This document shows, piece after piece, positions 10,282 to 22,186 of a DNA stretch of 64,000 nucleotides. A model generated the notes under the pieces. The model was not told where the DNA came from and ran no database searches. It saw nothing but the letters and a program-made list of their open reading frames with translations. This DNA is from Candidatus Altimarinota bacterium (lineage in GTDB: Bacteria > Patescibacteriota > Gracilibacteria > Absconditabacterales > Absconditicoccaceae), in NCBI GenBank assembly GCA_021734475.1, contig JAIPIU010000003.1, forward strand, positions 119,753-183,752, in the 5' to 3' direction. Every line of letters begins with the position of its first letter. Within the stretch, counting starts at the first letter, position 1. The translations under genes were made by a program, and so were the position numbers.

Positions 10282-12561
10282 CTAACTAAACGTAATATTT
10301 CCTCTCAAACTAGACTCACCTGCTTCTTCATCCTTTTGAATAGCCTTATTATTTTGAGAATCATGCTTGATTTCTTGTTTAATTTTTGGACTTTCAGTAC
10401 CATCTTTCATTGTTAAAGAAACTTTTTCTCTTTCCAAATCTATCTCCAAAACCTTTACTTTTACTTGTTGTCCAACTTTTACCACATCAGTTGGATTAGT
10501 CACAAAATAATTTGCCATCTGTGATTTATGTACTAGTCCATCACTATGTAAACCTATATCTACAAAAGCTCAAAAATCAGTTACATTTCTAACTACACCA
10601 TTTAATTCCATTCAAATTGTTAAATTTTTTATATCCACTATCTCACTAGCAAAACATGGAACTTCTAGTTCATCTCTAGGATCTAGTCATGGTCTTTGAA
10701 GCTCAGCGATTACATCTTTGAGAGTTTCTAGTCATATTTTATATTTTTCAGATCGATCATTCAATTTTCAGTCAAAATTATTTTCTAATTTCATAGGTAA
10801 TTTAAGATCTTTTTTCTTGGTTCCAAACTCAGTCTCTATCAAATTATAAACTTGTTTATGTATCTCTGGATGTATACCAGTTTCATCCAAAATTTCTTTT
10901 CATCATTTAATTCTCATAAATCCTATTGCCTGTTCATAAGCTTTTGGGCCCAATCATTTAACTTTTTTAATCTGGGCTTTACTTGTAAATTTCCCATTAA
11001 TATCTCTATATTCTACCACATTTTTTGCTACAGCCTCACTAAGTCATGCAATATATTGAAGTAAGGTATAACTAGCAGTATTTACATCTACACCTACACT
11101 ATTTACCACATCTTCAACTTTTTCATCCAATTTTTCTTTTAGATATTTCTGATCTACATCATGTTGATATTGTCATACTCATATCGCCTTGGGGTCAATT
11201 TTGGTAAGTTCAGCTAATGGATCTTGTACTCTATGTGCAATACTAATTGCTCATCTAATTGTAACATCTAGATCTGGATATTCATCTTGTGCGAGCTTAG
11301 ATGCTGAATACACAGAAGCACCAGATTCAGAAGTAATCATATATTTAACATCCAATTTGTTTTTTTTAATAAATTCACTTACTATTTTTTCTGATTCTCT
11401 AGATGCAGTACCATTTCATATCACAATAAGATCTATTTTGTATTGAGTAACTAATTTTTTTAGAGTATCTCGAGCTTCTTCTACTTTGTTTTGTGGCTCA
11501 GTAGGATATATAACCGTCTTATCCAAAAATTTTCAAGTCTGATCCACAACAGCTAATTTACATCAAGTTCTAAATGCAGGATCAAAACCAATAACATTCA
11601 TTCATTTGATAGGTGGAGTAAGTAGAAGATTTTTTAAATTATCTCCAAATACTTTGATAGCAGCTTCATCAGCTCGCTTTTTTTTATCAGATCTAATTTC
11701 TCTTTCAAGTGATGGCATAAGTAATCTGGATAATCAATCTTGCAATGCTTCTTCAAGATAAGTCACAACAGTTCAAAATTCTTTGGGAATAAAAAACTTT
11801 TTTGTATCTTCCCATATTTTATCATTTGAAAAATTTAATTTTAGACTCAATTGTTTTTCTTTTTCAGCTCTAGATACAGCCAAATAAGCATAAGACGGCA
11901 TCTCAGATATTTTTTTAGAATAATTAGCATATACTTTATAGGTTCAATTTTCCTCAAAAGTTTTTGTTGCTTTGGTTTCAAGTATAGCAAAATTTTCTTC
12001 TCTAGTTTTTATTTCCTCTCTGAGATCTGCATGATCAGATACATCTTCAGCAACAATATCTTTTGCTCATCAGATAGCTTCCACAATATCTTTTACACTA
12101 GTTTTTACATCTCATGTATCTTTTATAAATTTCTCTGCCTCAGCCTCAAAATCTTCTTTAGAAACCAATGCTTTGCGTAAAATATCTGCTAATGGTTCTA
12201 GTCATTTTGCTTTAGCTATAGTTGCCTTAGTATTTTTCTTTTCTTTAAATGGTCTATAAAGATCTTCTACTCTAGCCAAAGTTTCAGCTTCCATAATCTG
12301 TTTTCTGAGCTCATCCGTCATCAATCATTTTTCATCTATCAGACGTATTACATCAGCTTTTCTAGATTCTAGGTTTCTAGTATAAGTATATAGATCATTA
12401 AAGTCCCTCAACTGTTCATCAGTTGCTCATTCAGTAAGTTCTTTACGATATCTAGCAATAAAAGGTACTGTATTTCATTCATCTAATAATTGTACAATAC
12501 TACGAACAATATTTGGCGATATACCAACTTTTTTACTAATAATTCCTATCAAATCTCCCAT
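10282..12561 (-). CDS. tex: Tex-like S1 RNA-binding protein
   Basis: 759 residues with UGA=Gly, normal Tex length. Order: N-terminal helical region ([12 protein letters not shown] near residue 35), YqgF-like RNase H domain ([16 protein letters not shown], about 335), helix-hairpin-helix repeats (VGVDVNTAS and [13 protein letters not shown], about 500-560), and a C-terminal S1 domain ([22 protein letters not shown], about 645-715). The acidic tail is unrelated to the fold. Tex binds nucleic acids and associates with RNA polymerase and ribosomes. hflX lies 30 nt upstream on the same strand, so the two are probably co-transcribed. Confidence 0.95.
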
Positions 12562-12591
12562 TTTATTTTAAATAATATAAAATTTATTTTA

Positions 12592-13734
12592 TTAAGCTTT
12601 TAATAATTCTTGTTTCAATTCTTCAATTCATTCTCAAGTCAATACAGAAATCCAAACACAATCATGTTTTTTAAATTTAAATTTTATTTTTTTCAATTGA
12701 TCAGAATTTATCAAATCTATTTTATTAAATACCATAAGTCTTTTTTGCTTAGCTCATATTTCATCTAGTATATTATTTACCACAGCTATCCTATCATCTA
12801 CATATTGATCTGATGCATCTATAATATGTAATAATAAATCTGCTTCTATACTATCTTCCAAAGTCGAGGCAAATGCTTGAATCAACTTGGGTGGTAAATC
12901 ACGAATAAATCATATCGTATCATTCAATAGAAACTCTTTTCATGTTCACATTACAGGATCTGTCATCAAATATAATTTTCATACATTTGTCCCAAGTGTT
13001 GCAAATAGCTTATTTTCTGCCAATATTCATTTATTGGTCAAATAGTTTAATAATGAAGATTTTCAAACATTTGTATATCAGACGATACCTATTGTTGGTA
13101 TTCATTTTTTTATTCTAGCATTTCTATGTAATCTTCTCATGTTTTCATATTCTTTGAGTTTCTCGGTTATCTTAAATTGTTTTTCTTTTAGATGCCTTCT
13201 CATCCTTTCAGTATTAGTCTCTCATAGTCATCTCATTGCTCATTCTCATCATCATCATTGACGAGACAACTCCATACCCATACCATAAATTCTAGGTCAC
13301 ATATGCCTAATAGCCGCCAATTCAATTTGCATTTTTGCTTCCATACTACTTGCATGTTTATCAAATATTTTTAATATCAGGTCAACTCTATCCCAAGCTT
13401 TAGCTCATATTTCACGAAGTCTTTCGTTTAATTTATAAACCTGTGATGGTTTCAAGACATTACCAACTATCAAAAGTTGAGCTCATATTTCCTTCATTTC
13501 TGTTATAATTTCTTCAAGTTTACCACTACCTACATATGTTTTTTTATCTGGCATATCTCTTTTCTGATATCTTTTGACTACGACCATACCACCAAAAGTA
13601 TTAACCAAGTTTTCAAGCTCTAGCATTCTATCTTCTAGTATATTTACATCTGTACTTCTATCTACAATATCAACCAAATAAACTTTCAAATCAGTTTTTT
13701 CAGTCAACAAAGGATTCATTGGATCTAAACTCAT
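12592..13734 (-). CDS. hflX: GTPase HflX
   Basis: 380 residues with UGA=Gly. N-terminal HflX domain (YVGSGKLEEI near 75), a glycine-rich linker encoded largely by TGA (LSRQGGGGEGA, ending in GET), then the GTPase domain: P-loop GYTNVGKSS (about 215), switch regions FATL and DTIGFIRDLP (about 255), NKID specificity motif (about 345). HflX splits stalled or heat-damaged 70S ribosomes. ATG at 13734 is the first start after the spacer; tex follows downstream. Confidence 0.94.
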
Positions 13735-13863
13735 AAATCATTTAAACATAAAAATAAATCTGATTATAATTTTATTAATCCTGAATCCTTATTCAAAGGA
13801 TAATTTTTTATTTCGTCATTCTAAATACAAAGAATAATCCAGGAATTAGATTAAAATTTAATA

Positions 13864-13891
13864 TTGACATTAATTATAAAATATGTAGTAT
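13864..13891 (+). promoter_or_regulatory. Promoter of the 89-aa membrane protein
   Basis: TTGACA, 16 bp, TAGTAT, followed by leader TATAAACAAAAATATGG. Confidence 0.7.
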
Positions 13892-13916
13892 AAAATATAA
13901 ACAAAAATATGGAAAT

Positions 13917-14186
13917 ATGGAAACTAACGAAATTAAAAATCACATCACAGACGTTATAGTAATGTACACTGGAGTAATTATAACTTTCTGCGGAATTTTA
14001 TTTATGACTCTTTTTTGGTGGATATCAGATTATTTCAAAATTCTGGGATATTCAAACAATCTATCTCTACACAAACCAGGTTTCGAACAAATGAAATATC
14101 ACGAAACTGCACATTTAATAGCTTGTATAGTTATTACTATTGTAGGAATTATATTATTCCTAATAGGAAAATATAGAAGAAGTTAA
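13917..14186 (+). CDS. Small two-helix membrane protein, standard-glycine type
   Basis: 89 residues. Two membrane segments (about 13-34 and 66-84) enclose a loop with LGYSNN and a KYHETAHLIA stretch. Glycines are all GGN and there is no TGA. It has its own promoter and a strong terminator (14212). I do not recognise the family. The start at 13917 is preferred over an ATG 7 nt upstream, which is in another frame and closes soon. It lies between divergent hflX and the WecA-like gene. Confidence 0.65.
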   Translation: METNEIKNHITDVIVMYTGVIITFCGILFMTLFWWISDYFKILGYSNNLSLHKPGFEQMKYHETAHLIACIVITIVGIILFLIGKYRRS

Positions 14187-14211
14187 AAAGACAACTTCTG
14201 AAATCACAATT

Positions 14212-14239
14212 ACCTCATGTTTTCATGGGGGTTTTTTAT
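14212..14239 (+). terminator. Terminator after the 89-aa gene
   Basis: CCTCATG-TTTT-CATGGGG followed by a T-run. Confidence 0.8.
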
Positions 14240-14326
14240 TCAATCTTTTATCTTGTGTCTTATAGTTTTTTGATTATACCTAAAAAAATAATCTGAAATT
14301 TTTTAATTTTTTAATTTTTTAATTTC

Positions 14327-15406
14327 ATGAATTATATTCTAATAATAGTTCTAAGTATAATAATAATGTTTATTTGACTCAAAGTATTTTCCAAATTCAA
14401 TATATTAGACAAACCATGAAATGATCTCAAAAACACTAGAAAACCAGTTCCAACTATGCTTTGAATTTTTGTTTATCTATGATTTTTTGCAATAATTTAT
14501 ATAATATTTCCTCAATATTTTAATAGTAATATTATTCGATGATTATTAGCTGGTAGTCTACCTATAATAATATTAGAAACACTAGAAGAATTAAGCTATA
14601 TATGAAAAATTAAGTTCAAAATACATCCAATACTCAGACTTTTGATACATGTTTTATGATGAATATTGGCAGTTTATATAGGATGAATATGAATCGGTCA
14701 AGAATTATTAATATGAGATTGGAAATGGATAATACCACAATATATTTTTGTTCTATTTTTTGTGATCTGGTCAATCATCTGTATCAACGCCATCAATCGA
14801 TTTGACTGAATATATGCACAAGCTAGTTGAGTATCTGCAGTCGGATTTCTTACAATATTTTTACTTATCAAATTTGTAGTTTTCGCAAACTATACAGTTT
14901 TCAAATGAGATAGCTTAGAAATATTAACCATTACTCAAAACTTAGCCTTTATCCTTTTTTCAATTAGTTTAATATCAACCTTTGTAGAATACAAACCACT
15001 TGGCCTTCTGAGAGATATTTGAATAATGTTTTTTGGATTTAGTATAGCATATTTATCTGTTGTTTGATGAGCAAAAATCTGAACATTATTGGTTGCGCTT
15101 TCACTTGTTATATTTGACGCAATACGAGTCTGATTTTATAGAATATTTGTAATGAAAAAAAATCCTCTCAAATGAGATTATACCCACCTACATCACAGAT
15201 TATTATGATTATGACGAAATAGAAAAGAAGCCAGAGCTTCTGTTTGGATACGATCATTTATCATGATGATATTTATGCTTTTACAATGAACAGATAGGTT
15301 AAACAAAGTAATCATATTTCTAATAATGGCTCTATTGTTTTTTGGAATAAATTATTATGTATTTATAGTAAAAAAACTTCCTTGCTGATTAAAATTAAAT
15401 AAATAA
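14327..15406 (+). CDS. WecA/MraY-family polyprenyl-phosphate glycosyl-1-phosphate transferase
   Basis: 359 residues with UGA=Gly and about ten membrane segments. Family landmarks in order: PTMLG near residue 48, an acidic loop in the first third, NAINRFDGIYAQASG (the N-x-x-N-x-x-DG motif, about 160), and GDYTHLHHRLLGLG (the His motif of the WecA/TagO group, about 285). These enzymes attach a sugar phosphate to undecaprenyl phosphate on the inner face of the membrane, starting O-antigen, teichoic-acid or capsule synthesis. No other glycan genes adjoin it, so the sugar is unknown. Confidence 0.87.
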
Positions 15407-15593
15407 AAAAAAGGCTGAGGTAAAAAACCGCCTCAGCCCTGTCCAATAAAGTACAAGCAAAAAACCAAATCATAGTTTCTGCCAGAAATAATCATCAAAT
15501 AAGCAACGAAGCTAATGTACAAAATTAATCGTATCACAAGCCAACAATGACCTGGAAAACAAAATCAAGTACCGATTGGACAAAAATCGTTGT
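15405..15593 (-). ncRNA. ssrS: Candidate 6S RNA (long bulged hairpin)
   Basis: On the minus strand a promoter (TTGATT-N16-TATAGA, 15600-15627) precedes about 190 nt without a coding frame. The ends pair: TGTCCAAT with ATTGGACA (15575-15582 and 15440-15447) and next to it GTAC with GTAC. Further in, TTTCCAG faces CTGGCAGAAA, leaving a long rod with bulges. A terminator ends the RNA: GGCTGAGG-type stem (15413-15438) followed by a T-run. Size, rod shape and free-standing transcription fit 6S RNA, which binds RNA polymerase; conserved sequence was not checked. Confidence 0.5.
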
Positions 15594-15599
15594 AAACTA

Positions 15600-15627
15600 T
15601 CTATACATATTTTATAACAAAAATCAA
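15600..15627 (-). promoter_or_regulatory. Promoter of the 6S-like RNA
   Basis: Minus strand TTGATT (15622-15627), 16 bp, TATAGA (15600-15605). Confidence 0.6.
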
Positions 15628-15734
15628 TAGCAAATTAAACTAATTTTAACATTGAATAAAATCTAGATTTATTTAAATTACTGTACAATAGTTAATTTAT
15701 AATTTCACATTTATAATTTATAATTTATAAAATT

Positions 15735-16307
15735 ATGTCCAAAATAGTATTTATATGATGAGTTTCTTGATCTGGTAAATGAGTAATTATAGATGAAATT
15801 CTAAAACAAGAAGACATATCTCTTGTACAATCATATGTAACCAGACCCATGAGACCATGAGAAGTAAACTGAGAAAGATATAATTTCATATCCCAAGAAT
15901 TATTCAAAGAAATGATAGAAAATTGAGATTTCTTGGAATACGAACAAGTTCATAAATGATGATTTTATTGAACTAAATTAAAAGAATTATTAGATCTTCT
16001 AGATCAATGAAAATCTCCGATAAAAGAAATAGATATAAAATGATTAGAGAAAATTAAAACCGAACACAAGATAGATTGAAAATTTACATCAATTTTTTTG
16101 GATATACCAGAAGATGTTATGATAAAAAGAATTACAAATAGAGCTCCAATTTCTGAGAAAGAATTACAAAACAGATTAGAAAGTGCAAAAATAGAAAGAG
16201 AATTAGCAAGAGTTTTGTGCGATCATATAATAATTACTGACGCTCCTACATTAGAAGAAAATGTACAAAGAGTAAAATCAGTCCTAGACAAAGAAATTAA
16301 TAGCTAA
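15735..16307 (+). CDS. gmk: Guanylate kinase
   Basis: 190 residues with UGA=Gly. P-loop GGVSGSGKG at residues 8-16 (five glycines from TGA), then SYVTRPMRPGEVNGERYNF, the GMP-binding loop, EYEQVHKGGFYGT, and the lid/ISEKELQNRLESA helix. It converts GMP and ATP to GDP and ADP in the cytosol. Normal length. The gene follows the 6S-like RNA promoter region and is followed by repeat copy E. Confidence 0.95.
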
Positions 16308-16309
16308 AA

Positions 16310-16478
16310 ACTCATAGCAATAACTATACATCCAAATAAAGCTGAAATACATACTTCGACTAAACAAGTCCCGTCGCACAACTCGCATTTTGTGCGACTT
16401 GATTTTTTTATCCAATGTTTTTGTATCAAGACAAAAAGATTGGTCCTGGGGTTTGGGGCAGGAAAAGCCCCATAAATA
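16310..16478 (+). repeat. Structured intergenic repeat family, copy E
   Basis: 5' box CTCATAGCAATAAC; hairpin I 16373-16398 pairs GTCGCAC with GTGCGAC; hairpin II CCAATGTTTTTGT with ACAAAAAGATTGG around ATCAAG; third hairpin GGGGCAGGAAAAGCCCC. Confidence 0.8.
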
Positions 16479-16514
16479 AAATTAGTATGTTATTAAAAAT
16501 ATAAAATTATTACT

Positions 16515-17360
16515 CTATAAATTTATAATTTTTTCTAAATCTTCCCAATTCAATTCCTCTAATCTTTTCTTTTTCAAATTCTCCGGTATTTCAAAAAAAT
16601 ACAGTCATTCCGGCGAAGTTTTTTTGCAGCCGAAATCTATTTTTAATTTTGTGTCTTGCATCTTGAATCTTTTATCTAATATTTTTTGAATCGCTCCCAA
16701 AGTTTTTCTACTAAAACCCGAATATAAATCCAAAAAAACTATTAATTTATCTCGCTCAATTCTTAATTTTTCATTCTTAATTCTTAGTTCAACAAGGCAG
16801 CTTTTTACCTTAGGAGCAGGACTAAAAGCTTTTGCTGGGACCATTTTCAAATATTTTACTTCATATCCATAATTCAATAACCATCGAAGGAATGATTTTT
16901 TTTTGGCATCAGATTTTATTTTTTGTCACACTTCATCCTGAAGCATAAATATTCATCAAGGAAACTTTGGATTTCAATCGGCAAAAAATTTTCTAAGAAT
17001 AGGAGAAGTAATATAATATGGTAAATTTCAAACTATCAAAGTTTGTTCAGTTTTTAATTTTTCTTCTTTCAAAATTTTTGCAACATCAAGCTCAAGCACA
17101 TCTCAACTAATAATTTGCTTCACATTTAACTCTCAATTCTGCATTCTAAATTCTAAATTCTGAATTAGTTTATCATCTTTATCGACAATAATAAAATTAT
17201 CAGAAATCTGATCTATCAATTTTGTAATAGCTCATTTTCCAGGTCATATTTCTATCAAAGACTCACAATTCAATTTTTTATATAAATCTCAAATTTTATC
17301 AGCAATATAATGTCTAACCTTGGAATCACTAAGAAAGTTTTGTCACAAATACGTTCACAT
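16515..17360 (-). CDS. rsmA: 16S rRNA (adenine1518/1519-N6)-dimethyltransferase with in-frame repeat insertions
   Basis: 281 residues with UGA=Gly. The start MGTYLGQNFLSD gives the family N-terminus. SAM motif IEIGPGKGAITKLI (about 38) and catalytic NLPYYITSP (about 120) identify KsgA/RsmA, which dimethylates two adenines in the 3' end of 16S rRNA. Two stretches look like intergenic DNA translated in frame: plus-strand 16605-16638 repeats the TCATTCCGG...GCAGCCGAAATCT palindrome (about residues 241-252), and 17140-17167 is an AATTCTAAATTC-type run (near residue 70). The C-terminal domain is otherwise recognisable (PAPKVKSCLVEL). It lies alone between repeat E and a divergent promoter. Confidence 0.92.
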
Positions 17361-17435
17361 TCACAATATAAATCATAAAATACAATATAGAAATATTTAT
17401 TTTCTATTGGACTTCAATACAACAAATAGCTTATA

Positions 17436-17463
17436 TTGACTTTTGTTATCTTTTTATTATAGT
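17436..17463 (+). promoter_or_regulatory. Promoter of the 165-aa gene
   Basis: TTGACT, 16 bp, TATAGT, about 30 nt before the ATG at 17494. It shows the same spacing on a gene that does use TGA for glycine. Confidence 0.6.
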
Positions 17464-17493
17464 ATATTAAATATTATAATTATTTCAATACAG

Positions 17494-17991
17494 ATGGAAA
17501 ACCTAAATGTAAAAAGAATAATAAGACTTCAAGAAGCTAGTTTAGAAACCCTCAAAGAAGATATAATCAAAATATATTGAAATATAATTTTTTTTCTAAG
17601 AGATAAATTATGAAACCTTGGATCGGTAATAAAAATAGAAAGGTGATTTGTTGATAAACTTGGTAATGGTTATTTTCGAGATTATTTTTCCAATACACAT
17701 AGTGATATTATTAAACAATGATGAGATTACAAAAATTGTTTATGAGTAATAAAAATAAATCTATCTGGATGATCAATTATCATATCTGCAGAGAACTGAC
17801 AATTTCGATGAAAAATAGAATGAGTAAATTTTTTAGATAATTTTTTAGATAATACAGATCAGTATTCAAAAATTTATTTAACAGAAAAAATAAATAATTT
17901 AAAAGAAGTAGAAAATGCCTATTTTAACAGAAAAAGAGAAAAAATTATAAAAAGTAATAAAAAAATCATAGAAGAAGTATTAAAAGCATAA
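17494..17991 (+). CDS. Hypothetical protein, 165 aa
   Basis: Unrecognised. With UGA=Gly it gives a lysine/isoleucine-rich soluble protein with helical N- and C-terminal parts. The middle is glycine-containing and beta-like (KINLSGGSIIISAENGQFRG). No signal peptide or membrane segment. A small lysine-rich gene follows 25 nt later and the pair may form an operon. Its own promoter lies at 17436. Confidence 0.6.
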
Positions 17992-18016
17992 TTTTAATTA
18001 ATTATATTTAAAATAA

Positions 18017-18208
18017 ATGAATAATATATCCAATAAATCATCAGAAAAAAACGAAGCATCTATGACAATTCAAGAAGCTAGAGAAAATACTAATGCTTTC
18101 TTAAAAGATATATCAGATACTAAATCAGAGACTAGAAAACAGTTACAAGAACGAACAGAACATTGAACTGAGCAAAGAGATAAATTATTAAAAAATCAAA
18201 CAACATAA
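18017..18208 (+). CDS. Small hydrophilic hypothetical protein, 63 aa
   Basis: 63 residues, highly charged, probably one long helix (SMTIQEARENTNAFLKDISDTK). One TGA codon is read as Gly near residue 50. No known domain. It follows the 165-aa gene and precedes rny by 88 nt, so it may belong with the former. The short length keeps confidence moderate. Confidence 0.45.
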
Positions 18209-18296
18209 ATAATTTTCCGTTGCAATTCTTTTCACAAATCATATAAATTTTTTGGACAATTTTTTTGAATTTTTATAAAATTATATTTTACCAAAT

Positions 18297-19799
18297 ATGA
18301 ATATATTGATAATAGTTGGCTATGTGCTGGCCATTTGAGTATGAGCCTTGTGAGGCTTTTATTGATACAAAAAAACACTTACAGAAAAAGCAATAAAATT
18401 TAAAGAAAAAATGAACAAAGTAAAAGAAATTGAAGAAGAAATGTTAGAAGAAGCAAAGAAAAAAGCTGATAAAACATTACAAAACGCAGAAGAAAAAGCT
18501 CAAAAAATTGAAGATCAAAGATTAGCAAAAATGGAGGAAATTCAAAACAGGCTACTTGCAAGAGAAGAAAAAATGGATCAAAAATTAGAAAAACTAGAAG
18601 AAGAAAAAAAGAAAATATTAGAAAAACAAAAAGAAGCTGATGACGTCATCAAACAACAAAATGATAAACTATCTGAAATAGCTTGATTTAGTATAGATAA
18701 AGCAAAAGAACATCTATTCAAAAACATAGAAGAAGTAAATAAAAAAGAAATTTCAGAATTTATTGAAAAATTCAAAGTAATTAAAAAAGAAGAAGCTGAA
18801 AAAGAAGCTGCTATGATTGTTTCTCAAACATTACCTAGAATAGCTGCCGACAGTGTAACAGAATTTACAACACAATTAGTAGATCTTCCAAATGAAGACT
18901 TCAAGTGAAAATTAATATGAAGAGAATGAAGAAATATAAGTTATTTTGAAAAAATAACATGAGTAGAATTGGTAATAGATGATACACCACTAGTTGTTAG
19001 ATTATCTTCATTTGATAGTGAAAAAAGATTCATTGCTCAAAAAACTCTAGAAATGCTAGTTAAAGATTGAAGAATAAATCCATTTTATATAGAGAAAATA
19101 CACAATCAAGTACTAGAAGAATTAGATAGTATCTTAACAGAAAAATGAAAAGAAGCGTTGAATATGCTCAATCTACCTATGATGAAACCAGAAATAGTAA
19201 GAACTATATGACAATTTTATCTCAGATATAGTTACGGTCAAAATCTACGAACACATAGTATAGAAGTAGCCAAAATAGCTGAGGCTATAGCGACAGAATT
19301 ATGATTAGATCCTGTAATGGCAAAAAAAGCTTGATTGTTACATGATATATGAAAAGTAGTAAGTACATGATGACAATCTCATTCAAAATTATGAGCAGAA
19401 TTATTAAAAAAATACTGAATGGATCCTGTAATAATTAATGCCGCAGAATCTCATCACTTTGATGTACCTATGATAGATTCTATATCACGAGTAATCGCAA
19501 CTGCAGATGCAATGTCAGCATCTAGACCATGAGCAAGATTCAATACAAAAGATCTATTTATAGAAAAAATGTCGGATTTAGAAAAATTAATATATGATAT
19601 ACCAGGAATAGACAAAGTACACATAATGCAAGCATGAAGAGAAATTATGGTATATGTAGATCCCAAAGCAATTTCAGATCTAGAAGTAGAGAAACTTTTG
19701 AAAGATATATGAATAAAGATAGAAGAGCAATTAGATTATCCTTGAATTATCAGAGTAACTTGAATAAGAGAAACTAAAATAATAGAATATCTAAGATAA
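18297..19799 (+). CDS. rny: Ribonuclease Y
   Basis: 500 residues with UGA=Gly. Order: N-terminal membrane helix (ILIIVGYVLAIGVGALGG), long coiled coil (about 30-165), KH domain with FKGKLIGREGRN (about 205), HD domain with LLHDIGKV (about 345) and ESHHFDVP (about 385), and the C-terminal domain ending IRVTGIRETKIIEYLR. RNase Y is a membrane-bound endonuclease that starts mRNA decay. It is close to the usual 520 residues; the coiled coil is slightly short. The Lgt-like gene follows after 28 nt. Confidence 0.95.
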
Positions 19800-19827
19800 A
19801 AATAAAATTTAATTCTTAATCAAAAAC

Positions 19828-20604
19828 ATGCTCTCCCATGTGAGTATACGATGAATTAATATTTATATGACAGGATTATGAATCGTATTATGATTCATAA
19901 CATTTCTAATAACATCCCACTATTTAATAAAGAAATATCATCAAGATTTCTGGAAGTTTTTCTATCGATTACCTATATTTATTATATTGATTTATTTTTT
20001 TTGAGTATATACAGATTTTGTATTAAATGTTGGTATATTTCCACACAGTCGAAACGAATTTCTATTTTTAATTAGCCCTTATTGATACAAATTTCATTTT
20101 GCAGGAGTTTTGATATGATCACTCATAGCATTTAGAATATTTTTCAAAAGAATTAAAAGAAATGAAAATAAAAAAATATGGATAGATATTTTCTTTTATT
20201 CTCTATCTCTTAGTTTAATTCCTATAGGAATATTCTTTCTTTTATGAGATAATTTCATATGAAAAGCTTGTGAATGATTGTTTTGTATCAAACCACTAAA
20301 TGCAGAAAGCGAATTAAATAAATTCAATTGAGTGTTTCCTGCTGGATTATTTTTATCTATATGATCATTTATAGCTATAATCATAACCAGTATAATCAAA
20401 AAAAATAGAAAAAGATTTGGTTTGTGAATATTTTGACTTTCTTTATTAATCATTATTACAAATATAGTTATAATGATATTCCAAAATTATCCTAAACACT
20501 GAACAATACAAATTTGATGAATTATATTTGATATAAAACAATACGTATCATTTTTTATAATAATGATAATGGTATATTCTCTACAAAAGCGAAAAAAAGA
20601 ATAA
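19828..20604 (+). CDS. Polytopic membrane protein, possibly divergent Lgt (prolipoprotein diacylglyceryl transferase)
   Basis: 258 residues with UGA=Gly and about seven membrane segments. Topology resembles Lgt. FHFAGVLIGSL (about 95) sits where Lgt has its HG/GG loop, LLGDNFIGKACEG (about 140) sits where Lgt has RxGNFxNxE, and a loop precedes FPAGLFLSIGS. The invariant Arg of the signature is not obvious. Lipoprotein genes occur at 34081-35300, so an Lgt is expected in the genome. Alternative: an unrelated seven-helix protein. Confidence 0.45.
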
Positions 20605-20623
20605 AAGAGAATACAAGATTTTT

Positions 20624-22165
20624 ATGTATCAGCTTTTTACTATGAAATTATTTTTTGAAAAAAGTGATAGTTTATACAAGATATTCAAAACATTAGAAAA
20701 AATAAATACTCAAAAAACTATACACATATATATTGATCCTGAGCATTCCTTTTTTGAAAATGAACGATGGTGAAAACAGGTCAAAGAATTATTCGAAAGG
20801 AGATGAATTGATTGATATTTCATTACAAAAAACGATAAATCAAAATATTTTTTCCAATCAGTTTGATTAAAAATAATTCATCAAGAAAAAAGTAAAATAC
20901 TAAAGGCATTAAACATAATGTACCTGTTTTTTTTCAATATCAAAAAATTTCATCTATTAGCATATAATAAAAAAAGTTATGTATTTTATGTAGTATTTGG
21001 ATTTGAAGTATTATTTGTATTATGAGTTTTTTATATGCTATACAGTCTAATACTACCAAGTAGTAAAATTGAAATAAAACCATCTCAACAAATTGAAAGT
21101 ATAATATATAATTTTCGTTATTATCCAAAACAAGATGCTCAATTAACCACAAATTCTAGATTTATTAACATTCCTATATATTCTTGAATTATTAGTTATA
21201 AATATGAATTATCTATAAGTACGAAAAATATAAAATACATACAAAACCCATCTAGATGACAAATAAAAATAATAAATAAAACAGAAAAAAAATATTCATT
21301 TGTCCCCAAAACTAGATTTGTTACAGATGATTGAGTACTTTTTCAAACTATTACTCGAACTGAAATACCAGCCTGATCAGAAAAACAGCCATCTGAAACA
21401 ATCATAAAAGTAAGTGCAATGGAAAAAGATGAAAATTGAATATTTATATGAGAAAGAGGTAATTTACCTATAGGTACACAGCTTTATATAAAAAACTTAA
21501 GTCAAAGTCTATACCTCAAAAAAATATATGCAGAAGTTTATAGCTCTATACAATGATGAAAACTGAATACACAATTAACAGTAAGTCAAAAAGATATAGA
21601 TATTCTATCATGAAGATTAAATAATTATATTACTCAAAACAAAAAAGACATAATATCACAAAATTTTGAAATAAAAGACTGAATATTGATATGATTCAAC
21701 GACACTATTTCTACCAATGTAAAAGAATTAGTCATAGAAAACAAAAGTTGAGATCAGTCTAGTACAATAAAATGATACATCATAGCAGATCTAAATTTTT
21801 ATTATACCAATCGAGATGATATTGCAGAATGATTCAGTAAACATATTTCTCAAAGACCATCTGAAAAATCTAAATTAATAACGATAGACAAAAATACTTT
21901 AGTATTTTTTGATAATATCCAAAAAGAATGAAACATTATTATAATACCGACAAAAATAGATATCATACAATGATACGATTTTGCAAAAGATATAAATTGA
22001 ATATTAGATGATCTTAAAACAAATATTGTATGAAAAACAAAAGAAGAAGTACAAAAAATTACATTATCTTATCCAGAAATAGCATGAGTAAATATCAAAA
22101 TCAGACCACCTTGGTACAATGCTATACCAAAACTAAAATCAAGAATAAGTTTTATATTTAAATAA
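20624..22165 (+). CDS. Membrane protein with BaseplateJ-like extracytoplasmic region
   Basis: 513 residues with UGA=Gly. The cytoplasmic N-terminus (about 105 residues) precedes one membrane helix (YVFYVVFGFEVLFVLGVFYM, about 115-140). A large beta-rich outer part follows. The segment IGERGNLPIGTQLYIKNL (about 285) resembles the A-G-N-x-P-x-GT turn of BaseplateJ-like proteins seen in many Patescibacteria. Function unknown; perhaps a surface or injection-related structure. An alternative start is the Met at residue 7. A 20-nt gap to the Lgt-like gene suggests one operon. Confidence 0.55.
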
Positions 22166-22186
22166 ACACTGGTTTTTGTTTAATTT

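Noticed and set aside
13195..13262. Low-complexity CAT-rich tract as a tandem repeat
   Set aside because: It encodes the normal glycine-rich linker of HflX with TGA glycines.
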